DNA of 64,000 nucleotides from Epinephelus fuscoguttatus (Eukaryota > Chordata > Actinopteri > Perciformes > Serranidae). Both the position numbers and the translations under genes were made by a program. The stretch spans positions 27,669,603 through 27,733,602 of the forward strand of contig NC_064770.1 in assembly GCF_011397635.1 (NCBI RefSeq). Reading direction: 5' to 3'. The notes under the pieces are model-generated. The model worked only from the letters and a program-made list of their open reading frames with translations, was not told the DNA's origin and ran no database searches. Shown here piece after piece: positions 47,539 through 57,426 of this stretch; positions within the stretch are counted from its first letter, which is position 1; each line of letters starts with the position of its first letter.

Positions 47539-48349
47539 TTAAGTCTGACATAGCGCACTTCTCTCCATGGTGATATCCACACTCTGGATTGGGAAGGCGG
47601 TAATGCATTTACAGGCTGGTTGCCAACCGCCAGAAAACGTAGAAGAAGAAGAACGCGAGACTTGTTTTGTTTCTGGTTCTGCGGAAAACTTGCAGTTCGT
47701 AGTTTTCACCAAAGTCCGTACATTTAATGGAAATACACAGGATTCGTATTTCTTTTAATGCGCATTTCCCAGTGATTCAAATCACTTTTGGATGGAAACA
47801 TAGCTTGTGTTAAGCCCTGTTAACTGTGTTACAGTTGATGGGTAACACAGTTGACATTTCGGCCATTTTAGGGCCTTCTGCTAATTGCTAACATTGGACC
47901 TTGCCCTTGATCAACTCATATCTTTGTACACTTTCTTTACATATTTGTAAAAATAATAAACCAAGTTCACAAGAATATGTTAATAACACAGCTGACAGTC
48001 AATTAATCTATTCTATCAGTAAACAATAGTATTGATGAAATATTGAAGAGAGGGAATAGAAACTTACCACACTGTCTTTAAAATTCCCTCAAAAAGGAAG
48101 TGACATCATTGTGATGTTGAGCATGTGACTTTGGAGCAAACCATTGCTGTTTCATAGGGGTTTTTTTTCAATGACTAACACAGTTGACAGAAATTTCTTG
48201 GACACATACAAAATTGATGTTTTAATGTACATGAATGATCCAGGTAGTTTTTTTACAAGTCATGTTCATGTTCTAATGATCATTTTAAACAAATAATGAT
48301 TAAAGTTATATACAAAAATGTGTATTTTAGTGTTATTACTTTACTATGT

Positions 48350-48735
48350 TAAACAGAGGGGGTGGCTTACAACACTACTTATCCCCCACCTACAATGCAG
48401 TCTTGGGATCTCTCCCCAGACGACTTCAGACCCATTCACCCCGGTCCCACCTGACCCTAACAACTCACATGGTGGCCAGGTGGGTCAACGACTCACATTG
48501 TGACCTTAACGACTCTGAAACTTAGAGCTCATGAGACCCCTACGACTCTGCAAGGATTCCCAACCACACAGGATTTATAGCCTGCAACTTCGTACAAGTT
48601 ATTTAGAACTGAAGAAGCTTCTTGGATGAGAGGCGAAACGTCTTAAAGAAACACAAGCAAGTCCGGGTGCCAACGATAAAAGCACTTACGATTACCATGA
48701 CCTGGATGACTGAGAATCTTCACCGACATGTTACT
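48350..48735 (+). repeat. Repeat-derived segment with a GAAACGT hairpin motif
   Basis: The sequence from TGGCTTACAACACTACTTAT to GACTGAGAATCTTCACCGAC matches repeat sequence I recall from many fish genomes. It contains CTTCTTGGATGAGAGGCGAA, with potential stem pairing. Element class not assigned. Confidence 0.4.
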
Positions 48736-49029
48736 TGGAAGAACAAAACCTGACATTCAGCAAATTGGACAGCACAGAAACAGCAAATTCCAGTATAGCA
48801 TACGCATTTTCTGCTAAATATAGGATGGAACCTGTTGAAATATTTGTATTACATTAAAGAGAACTGTGCCACAATATAAATTAATCATTGCTTGAAGTGA
48901 ATATTTTATAAAATTTGATAAATATAACCCATGGACATGAAATGTGCCCCTAATTATAGAAAGACTCACTTGTACTATGTATATGTACAGACATTCATCT
49001 GTAGTTGTTGCTGAACTTCTTGCTGGTCT

Positions 49030-49345
49030 AGCCTCGCGTTTCTATTCCCTCAGAATTTTGTCTGGATTCTGGTTCCGGTCTAGAGAGCGGATGCGGAATT
49101 CACCAAATTCACCAAAGTAAAAGTGTTCACCAAAGTAAAACACACGCACCATCGATTTGGGGTGATGAGAGGTGTAAGAAAATCGGTTAACTTAATGGCT
49201 TGGGGCTTTTCTTGTAAATTATATTCTTTAAATTAAAGTTTCACCGCGTTTTTATTAGCTCGGTGCTTTTATTTTGACGGAAAGGCGCATCCATCAAATT
49301 CCGGATCCTTACCAAAACGGCCACTAACGGCCCCAGACTATGCTG
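49030..49345 (-). repeat. Dispersed repeat, family C, reverse copy
   Basis: Reverse complement of 13157-13480. Confidence 0.75.
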
Positions 49346-49740
49346 GTCGTAGTATCTATACGCTATCAGTCTTTTTGTACTGTTCATTTCTGAGGTTGGG
49401 GGGAGGGAGACTTGTACCTGTATTTGTGTTGTTTGTTTTAAAATCTGAAAATCTAAGAATACATTAATATATATGTCATGAAATGATGATAACATTAATG
49501 TCATACACTCAGGGTGCGCCCTCCTGGCCACAGTATGGGACCGGAACAATTAAAAAGAATGTAACAGTTGGTCAAATTCTGCTAATAAGATTTATTTGTT
49601 TATGATATTGTTATTTATTCTGAATTGTTCCGAACATATGAGTGCATACTTTAAAATTACTGAGCTGAATCATGGATGCAATACTACACAATAATTACAC
49701 ACATACTGACACACCAACGCTCACAGACTCACAGCATATG

Positions 49741-49933
49741 GTCAACATGTACTTCCGGTTCAGAGGCCGATGGCGCTGCTGCCGGACTGGCTGTGGTTGA
49801 ACCATAAACGGGCGGTGTTGTCACAGCGTCTGCCATTTTGATTAGAAGAACCTTGCGCGCAATAGATGGTGTCAGCTGGCTCTACAGGAGATATCGTAGT
49901 ATTTTTAATCAGCGCTACATTCTTGTAGGCAAA
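49741..49933 (+). promoter_or_regulatory. LUC7L3 promoter-proximal / 5'UTR region
   Basis: The stretch just upstream of the LUC7L3 start holds an ETS-family core ACTTCCGGT at 49751-49759 and a YY1-type GCCATTTTG at 49832-49840. Both are common in TATA-less housekeeping promoters. The transcription start is not visible in sequence, so the boundary of promoter and 5'UTR is inferred. Confidence 0.45.
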
Positions 49934-52033
49934 ATGCTCTCAGCAGCCCAGTTACTCGACGAGTTAATGGGCCGAGATAGAAACTTGGCCCCGGACGAGA
50001 AGCGGTCCAACGTACGCTGGGACGACGAGAGCGTAAGTTAGCATTGTAGCTAACGTTAGCCTAGCCACGTACCGTTAGCTAGCTAAGATACCTTTGGTTA
50101 AAGTTTTTGGAATGTAGGAGTTAGCTAAAATAAATCTTCTATCATTAGTGTAGACTTTAATGATAACGCACCATATTGGTTGTGTTCGTGCTAATTTTGA
50201 GTGTTGTTTATTGGTAAAATTAGCACACGAGGGTGCTAATGCTAACAGTACTTCATTGGCTCACAATGCGGCTGTAGACGTTGTGGATTACAGTGTTGCC
50301 CTGCAGCTAGCATTAGCTTTGAGTGAGAGTTATTGTTTACCTAATCGTTGGAGCCACATCCTGCTTTGCTGTGTGCATTTAATTGGTAATATGAGACATA
50401 AGAAAGTACATGTTGGTGTTAAATCCATTAAAGGACTGACTTGTGGCTCATTTGTTCCCAGTTAACATAAGTTAAACGTAACTCAAACTCTAGCGCAGAG
50501 ATTTCAAGCATAATACCATGTGATGTGATGCTAATAAAAGTCTCTTTTGATTACAAAGGTCTGTCGATATTATCTGTGTGGCTTCTGTCCAGCTGAGCTG
50601 TTCACAAACACCCGCTCTGACTTGGGTAAGTCAGTGATTTGTAAATGAGTAACAATACTTTAATATGTTTTCATACAGCAGTAATTGACAGATGCATCTG
50701 ACATGTGAGAAGATAATAAACTTTGCAATCCCTTTCAGGCCCTTGTGAGAAAATACATGATGAAAATCTTAGAATAACGTAAGTTCTGATTCTGTTTCAT
50801 AACATAATTTCTGCTTGTCACGATATTTTTTTAACCTAATAATAAACTGCTTCATCTCACTGTGTCCAGGTATGAGAAAAGCTCCCGGTTCATGAAGGAG
50901 GGTTACGAGCGAGACTTCCTGCGGTATTTGCAGTCGCTCCTGGCAGAGGTGGAACGGAGGATTCGCAGAGGGCATGCCCGACTGGCACTTTCCCAGGCTC
51001 AGCAGAATGCAGGGGTTGGTGCTTTTGTTTTTGGCACATTGTTCTGTAACTCATGCACATTCCTTTATTGCTTGTAAGAGCGTTTATGTAGCTTCAGTTG
51101 TCAGATAAACTGAGGCACTATATACTCACAGTGTCCCCACTATATAATCCAGTGCACATCCTCCTGTCATTTTATATTGCTATGGAAACTATGTCCCCAG
51201 AAACAAATGACGTGTGTTTCTGCCTGATATACATTGTGTTTATTTCTTTAGGGTCCTGGTCCATCAGGGAAGAATGAGGAGAAGGTCCAGGTTCTAACAG
51301 AGAAGATTGAAGACCTAGTTGTACAGGTTTGTAAAACAAAAGTATCAACATGAAGAAGATAATTTCTTATCCTTGCATACTTGAATGAAATGACCTCATA
51401 AGACGTCCCTGTTCTCATTTGCTTGTCAGTGTTTTGACACTGCATCGTGATGAAACAGCTGATCTGACTCGTCTCTCTTTTGCTTTCGCCCAGATTGAGG
51501 AGCTGGGGTCGGAGGGCAGAGTGGAGGAGGCCCAGGGAATGATGAAGCTGGTGGAGCAGCTGAAGGAGGAGAGGGAGCTGCTCAGCTCCACCCCCTCGGT
51601 GAGTCAGCTAACTCCGGGCCAATCGACCCACAGACACTGCTCAGGATAGCAGGCGCTGCTCATGTAATGCTCTCTGATGGCAAACATGTTTTTGTTTTTT
51701 ATACAATTGATCAAAGTCAAACAAATCTTGGGCTGAAGTTTATTCCACCAGTTCCACTGACAGTCATCATGCCTAGCTAAAAGTCATTCCTCACTCTAAG
51801 CAAAGTAGAAGTGTGTTGCTTATTACATTGTTTAACGATGTAATGCATGCACCTTTTATCCAGACCATCGAGAGCTTTGCAGCCCAGGAGAAACAGATGG
51901 AGGTGTGTGAGGTGTGTGGGGCCTTCCTCATCGTGGGTGACGCACAGTCCAGGGTGGATGACCACTTGATGGGCAAGCAACACATGGGCTACGCCAAGAT
52001 CAAATCCACTGTAGAGGAGCTCAAGGTAACAGG

Positions 52034-52084
<51 letters not shown>

Positions 52085-53245
52085 AAATGTACATCCCAGT
52101 GTCCAGTGGAGTGGGTGCTGTGGGTTTCAAGTAAAGTATATTGTATATTGTTTGGTCTCCTTCTTTTTAATAAAGTAAAGGATCTTCTATGTTTGATTTT
52201 TGCTCTGGTTTGAAATATACTGATCAACTTGTAATAACACTCGCTTATTTACTCTCAGGAGAAACTACGTCGTCGCTCGGAGGAGCCCCAAGGTGAAAGC
52301 CCAGCGCTAAAGAGGGACAGAGAAGACCGTGAGCGTGAGAGGGAGGAGAGAGAGAAAAAGCGCAAAGAGGAGGAAGAGAAGGAGAAGGAGCGGGAGAAGG
52401 AGCGTGAAAAGGAGAGGGAGCGCGAGAGAGAACGGGAGCGTGAGAGGGAGAGAGACAGAGACAGAGAACGGGATAGAGACAGAGACAGGGACAGGGACAG
52501 GGACCGGAGATCACGGCGAAGCCACTCCAACAGTCGCCACTCCAGTCGCGCATCGGACAGGAAAAGGAGCCGATCCCGAGATCGCCGGAGGTCTCGGAGC
52601 AGAGACAAGGACAGAGAGAGGGAACGCAAACGCAGCAGGTAGGGTTGTTGAAAATCAAATATACTGCGAAAATAAGTATGTTCACCACTGTGTTTGTTTT
52701 TATGTATCTTTCAGTTGTTGTCCTAATAACTTACTCCCCTCCCTCTTTTTACAGGAGCCGGGACAGGGACAGGGAAAGGGACAGAGACAGGGACAGGAGG
52801 CGCAGCCGTGATCGCTCTGACAGAAAGCGTCGGTCCCGCAGTCGCGACAGGAGGAGGTCGCGTAGCTCAGAGCGCAAATCTCACCGCCATCGCAGCCGCA
52901 GCAAGGACAGGGACAGAGAGGAGAAGAGAGACAAGGATGGAGAGCGGTCATCAAAAGACAAAGGTGAGGTTACTCATTTGCCCTAACATTAGGTGCTGTG
53001 TTTTTTCTTCTCGAGTGTGCTCAGCTTTCTAATCGACAATGACGTGTTCTGTTTTCCCAGACCGTAAGGGGACGGAGGAAAGGAGCAGCTCTAAGAAAGA
53101 CAAGCACTCTGACGGCAACGCAGCTGCCATCAAGGCTTCGTCCGAAGTGGAACCGATGGAGACTGAGGCGGCTGCCTCTGCCTCTCCTCTGCTTAACGGC
53201 CAGCAAGAGCTCCTCCATTCTGAAGGTGACACTCAGTCCAATTAA
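49934..53245 (+). CDS. luc7l3: LUC7L3 (CROP): U1 snRNP-associated LUC7-like splicing factor
   Basis: Ten coding exons join in phase: 49934-50032, 50559-50625, 50739-50778, 50870-51014, 51252-51326, 51494-51598, 51864-52025, 52259-52638, 52755-52963 and 53061-53245, giving 488 aa. The start begins MLSAAQLLDELMGRDRNLAP, the LUC7 family N terminus; the reading frame is open upstream but has no ATG back to 49838. Zinc finger 1 uses cysteines in VCRYYLCGFC (C35, C40, C43) plus C58 and H62; zinc finger 2 uses C192, C195, H211 and H217. A coiled coil (about 125-180) lies between them. Exons 8-9 encode a long RE/RD/RS-rich tail, and the protein ends SEGDTQSN as in mammals. Role in the family: binds U1 snRNP and affects 5' splice-site choice in nuclear speckles. 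All donors are GT; the exon 4 donor (GTTGGT) is weak. Confidence 0.96.
52035..52081. repeat. (TA)n microsatellite in LUC7L3 intron 7
   Basis: About 46 bases of pure AT alternation starting about 10 bases after the exon 7 donor. Confidence 0.97.
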
Positions 53246-53284
53246 AACTGATCTGATAGGACCTCAGATCAGGCTCAGGTAAGT

Positions 53285-53400
53285 GCGTCCTCCTCCTCGC
53301 TACCCCCTGGCTCTCAACCCAACCCCTCCACCCTCCCACACCCCCACCTCTCCCATCTCCCTTACCCACCCTCTCACCCTGCCTCTCCCACCCTGTTTAC
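53285..53400 (+). repeat. Pyrimidine-rich tract 3' of the LUC7L3 stop
   Basis: Nearly all C and T, with repeated CCACC and CTCCC words. It lies between the candidate internal donor (53226) and the candidate acceptor (53469). Confidence 0.8.
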
Positions 53401-53469
53401 ATTCAGTTCAATGCCTATGATTTTGTCTTATGTACTATGTGCATATATCTTTATCCTGTTTTTGAATAG

Positions 53470-53504
53470 TGCATCATAAGTATGCACTGAAGATGAAGGA
53501 CTAG
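53470..53504 (+). CDS. luc7l3: Candidate alternative terminal exon of LUC7L3
   Basis: Within the last LUC7L3 exon, GAAG followed by GTGACA at 53226 is a usable donor. An acceptor (pyrimidine-rich tract then AATAG) ends at 53469. Splicing 53225 to 53470 keeps the frame and replaces the terminal GDTQSN with V-HHKYALKMKD before a TAG at 53502-53504. The 244-base interval contains a CT-rich tract at about 53285-53400. Mammalian LUC7L3 has isoforms with alternative C termini; the match to them is from memory only. Unproven without RNA data. Confidence 0.4.
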
Positions 53505-54866
53505 GCCCGATGAATGAGAAGAAGGTAGAAATCATTCACACAAAGCCAAGAGGGAAAGGCCAGTGTAGCCCTGAGCAAACATGCCCGGAGGTACCCCTCG
53601 TTTTGTATCGGTTTTTGATCCTTAAAGATGTATATTTGTCTTTGTGGACAAAATGGCAGAAAAAAATATTAACTAGTCCAATCAAATTTTCCTGCCTGTA
53701 TTTACCTGTTTTTGTTTATTTTTTATTTATTTATTTATTTTTTTACTTTGAAGTAGGAAAATGTAGTTGTTTTGATTTGCTGAAATATTGCACTCCATGT
53801 AGGAAGACATATTAGCCTCTGTACTTTCAGCTATCGTCAAAGGTGTATGTGGAAAAATAAGCCATTCATTTTGCCGTAATCATGACTCAAATGCCATGGA
53901 TTTTGTTGTCCAGCTTACTGTGCCTGATAATGCCATGCAGTGTGTGTTTGGGGGGTGTCATAGCACCGGGGGCCTTACGTAACCAACTAACTGGAGGGTA
54001 GGGTTTATCAAATGAATTGCAGCTGACTTCCATACCTCACACAGCGTTGGTGTTGTGAGCGAGACCACATGAGAAAAGGGCAAATTAAAAATCATGGATA
54101 CTCTCTGACTGTCAAACTGTGCAGGTACTCACCCCAGGTACTCCTTTCTCTACCCACATCCATTTTCTGAATGCTGTTGCCTGTCAGAAAAACAATTCTG
54201 TACTTCTCCAGAACTTGAACTTTGAAAACTTGAATGTGTATATTTTTTTATTGGGTTTCTTTGTTTTTTCTATTTGCTAACTTTGTTTGGGGAAAAGGTC
54301 ACTTCATAGAAATGTCAGAAAGAGACATTTTTTCAATGCTGAGATGCACAGACGGCCTGCTTGATAGACCCTATGCCAACTGCTACAAATGTGTATATTT
54401 TCCTGTTGCAAAGTTTTGTTAGGATATAAGGATGCTGTTTGCATCCTTAATTGGTCATAGAATCTGATATAAAAAATTAAGCACACTTTTGCTTTGGCGT
54501 AAGGAATATCAAACAGTTTTGTCACTGTTTTTAAAACATTAACGTGGTGATTAAACCTTTTTTTAGATTAATCGTAAGTGCAAACGTCTGATCAAAATCA
54601 TACAGTTAAAGATAAATGAGCAAATATTTACAAAACACAACATTCTGGCCAAATTCTACTATTGTGCTAGTCTATGGTTAGTATTTGTGCATTATGAGCA
54701 GTGTCTCTTGTTTATCATCTACACTTTCCTCTTTGGCTAAATTGAGGGATATATTTGAGTATTAACGTAGATGGTATTATTGCTCAGGTAGCAGCAGCTG
54801 CTGCTACAAGCATGAGTCGTGGGACCTTTGCTAACATTGCATTTTGTGAACATTTTTGCTCAACAG

Positions 54867-54953
54867 GGGAAGCTGGGATATCTGGTGGAGGAAGAAGTGG
54901 AAGAGCGCACCCATCCTTTCCCTGAACCTGACACTACGCTGCTTAAAAACAAG
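54867..54953 (+). other. Candidate alternative exon in the LUC7L3 3' region
   Basis: An 87-base segment (29 codons, open) sits between a good acceptor (TTTTTGCTCAACAG) and a good donor (AAG then GTGAAC). It is purine-rich, translating to a Glu-rich peptide starting GKLGYLVEEEVEERTH. It lies downstream of the annotated stop and upstream of the polyadenylation signal, so it would be a 3'UTR or alternative coding exon. Confidence 0.35.
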
Positions 54954-55507
54954 GTGAACCACAAATGTGTAGTGGCTTATTTAAAAACATGAACATACAT
55001 GTGTAAATGAGGAGAGAGGGGGGAAAAATACATTTGATTTCCATGTTCCATCACCTGTCTTATCTTTTGGCTGGAAGAGGGTAGTTGTGGTTCATCTGAT
55101 GTATTTCTTGGTCTAGATGTCAGACAGGCATCACTCTGAAAACCAAACTTAGAGAAGTTCATTATGGGTTTTTGTGTTCTTACTTTGAGAATCTTTACAC
55201 ATCCTCCTTGTTTCTTGGCATTTAGTGCAAATTTAATTAAAAAAAAAAAAAACAGTGCTTGTGGTTTGTTTTGGTTTGTCAGGTTCCACTTCACTCCTTG
55301 ACCTTTTTTAAAAAGTCAGTTGAAAGCGTATGTACAATGTTAGTCCCATGGCAGGGCGTGTCTCTTTTCTCCTCCACTTAGAGCTCACATTGATTGCTCT
55401 TGTCCCCTTACTGTAAAATATACTGATTTTAATTATAATCAAAAGATTTTGAAGACTGAAGATTTGTTTAATTTTGCTCTGCTTTTATTGTCCTTGTTGT
55501 CTCGATG

Positions 55508-55513
55508 AATAAA
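55508..55513 (+). terminator. Polyadenylation signal, probably LUC7L3
   Basis: AATAAA in TCGATGAATAAAGAGTAAAA with a GT-rich downstream element about 20 bases later. Correct strand and distance for the end of LUC7L3. Confidence 0.55.
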
Positions 55514-55997
55514 GAGTAAAAACTTGTCAATGTTGTGTTTTTATTTCCAACTATTGGGACTGTCTACTGGAACAAAAACCTCAGTGTATATTTAATCTTA
55601 GCGAAAGCAGGTTAGGCAGTGAATGAAGACTGGGGATCACAAAGAAGACGATAAAGTGTCCTTTAGCAAGTTGAATAATCGATAGACTTCTATGGGCTTT
55701 GCTGTTTTGAAGGTCATCCTGAGTGTTAGTCTTCCTATAGAAGAAAGCATGCTTTAATAGTTCAACTACAAAGATCAAAGATGTGGAAACTTTGCTGAAA
55801 AAGCTGGATGTTAAGTGAAACATATTAAGACCTGACCCTTTACTCAGTCAAGTTATCACAATAACTAAACCTGCTTGTGTGAACCATTTACAGCTATGTG
55901 TCTGTAGAGTTAATGTGTATATTAGGACAACATTCACATAGTTGGCTAACTTTGAGTACTAGTGTTAAAAACAATTGCTTTGCTTAATGTATTTAGT

Positions 55998-56932
55998 TCC
56001 TAGGTCAGGGATAAGCAACCTCTGCCTCTGGAGCCACTTGTGGCTTTGTTAAAGAATTACATGAAAATAAATAACTAAGTAACCTTTTTTGTCATTTTAA
56101 TTGTCATTTGTCATAAAGAAATGATCCCATTTTCCAGGGGTAAGAAAAAAAGTAACATTTCATCAGTTAAAATGTATGTCTACAGCCTGGTGCCTTTTTC
56201 TCAATAGCAGTGGCTACTCTTGAGTCTCTGTAACTAGCTATGGATTCCAAATTAAAGAAAGTGAAAGTCTTAGAGACAAATTGCAAAATGTAATTGTGTG
56301 TGGACAGATTAATTTGATTTCACCACCAATCCTGCAAAGTTAAAGTACCAAATAATCATAAATAGCCCACTGCAGAGGAGCCAAACACCTTAATGGATGA
56401 TGATAGCTCATTTAGACTATATCCTCCTGAGATCCAAACTTTTGTTTGGTATGCATTTTTAATTTCTCCTAGATATTTGTGATCTGTAGGGCCCAATAAG
56501 TATAAAAAACTAAACATTGTCAACGCGAACAAAGTCCCAACGTCCTCAAACAAGTTTCAACGATATAATGTGATCAGGTTTTCGACCTTGTCCACTTTTG
56601 TGTCAGGATCAGCTGCAGACTGACTTGGCCGAGTGGCTGTCATTTTGTTTTTACACGGATTAGTGTATTGTGCTCATACTACTGTGAGATGGCACAAAAA
56701 AGTGTCCACAGACGAGGACAACAGGTCTGCGTTAAGCAGAATGAAGTATAAGGTCAAGTAAACCCAAAATGTGATGTCCTCATGAGGACACAGTGTCTCA
56801 GGAGGATATAGGCTGTGTTGTCCTCATTGTAAGGTTCAGATGTGTCTTGTGGCTCCAGGCAGATTTTTTGAAATTTAGTTTTTGGTTTTTAAAAAAAGGC
56901 TCTTTTGATCATAAAGGTTGGTGACCCCTATG
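55998..56932. mobile_element. Putative hAT-type element with gene-desert filler
   Basis: Left GGTCAGGGATAAGCAACCTC with GGAGCCACTTGTGGCTTTG, right GGCTCTTTTGATCATAAAGG with TTGGTGACCCCTA, the layout of the common CAGGGGTCGGCAACC...hAT family. The 8-base duplication is not visible. A second MITE (56418-56810) is nested in it. Confidence 0.6.
56418..56810. mobile_element. Family H MITE, copy with a single internal unit
   Basis: Ends TATATCCTCCTGAGA at both sides (right end as reverse complement). About 393 bp. It holds one copy of the unit expanded in the other family H copy: reverse complement GTTTGAGGACGTTGGGACTT. Confidence 0.8.
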
Positions 56933-57011
56933 CTACACAGACTGTTATATCTAATGTGTTTTTGTTGATCAATTCTTAACTCACCTGTATGATTTTTAGA
57001 TGTGCATTTAA

Positions 57012-57426
57012 AGGAATACACTCACAAAATAAGCATTTGTTTATCCCTTACTCACCTCGTGTTACACGTGCCACATGCCTTCACAGTGAAAATCTTGAAT
57101 TAAAGTATAGGGTGACTACTTCTAACAGCAGCAACACTATATCACTTTCCATGTAGCCGCGTGGAAGAGGCTTTTTGCGTAGGCCCGAGGAAAGGCAGAG
57201 GCCCCAGAACAGAGCCATACTGCCAAATATAATACTGCAAATTGAAATAACGTTTTCTTTGACCAAAGTGTTCCTGACTGAAATGGATGTTTTGATATAG
57301 TTTTGCTGTTGTTTAGTGTGGCCTCCCTTCAGTACATTAAGAATGTTCCCTGTTTTCGGATACTTCATTCACAGCTGGGGTGAGTAATTGATATGCAAGT
57401 GGTCGTTTTGTGGGTGAAGTATTCCT
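57012..57426. mobile_element. TTAA-flanked MITE (family I)
   Basis: TTAA at 57008-57011 and 57427-57430. Ends AGGAATACACTCACAAAA and (reverse complement) AGGAATACTTCACCCACAAA. About 415 bp, noncoding. Confidence 0.75.

Larger units (their letters stand above)
46439..47805 (-). mobile_element. Family A MITE, copy interrupted by a foldback element
   Basis: Ends AGCCATGTTTCCATC and (reverse complement) AGCTATGTTTCCATC. Its outer parts are the reverse complement of 26919-27375. The middle 46634-47538 is a separate insertion. Confidence 0.85.
45775..48189. repeat. Interspersed 14-mer TAACACAGTTGACA, six copies
   Basis: Copies at 45775-45788, 45792-45805, 47843-47856 and 48176-48189 (exact), 47984-47997 (13 of 14), and an inverted copy at 47818-47831 (13 of 14). 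The first two have a 17-base period. I did not see it elsewhere in the window. Confidence 0.85.
53246..55535 (+). other. LUC7L3 3'UTR region
   Basis: No other gene fits this 2.3 kb. It starts after the LUC7L3 stop and runs to the AATAAA at 55508-55513, the first strong signal followed by GT/T-rich sequence (TTGTGTTTTTATTTCC). It contains the CT-rich tract and both candidate alternative exons, so it may be partly intronic. Confidence 0.5.

Noticed and set aside
48613-48650. Possible hammerhead-ribozyme-like core (GGATGAGAGGCGAAACG)
   Set aside because: Lacks CUGAUGA in the correct place and a clear helix I/III; treated only as a repeat-derived hairpin.
52245-52688. Long antisense ORFs over LUC7L3 exons 8-9
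   Set aside because: Shadow of the purine-rich RE/RD coding region; the antisense products are low-complexity Ser/Leu/Arg or Pro/Cys.
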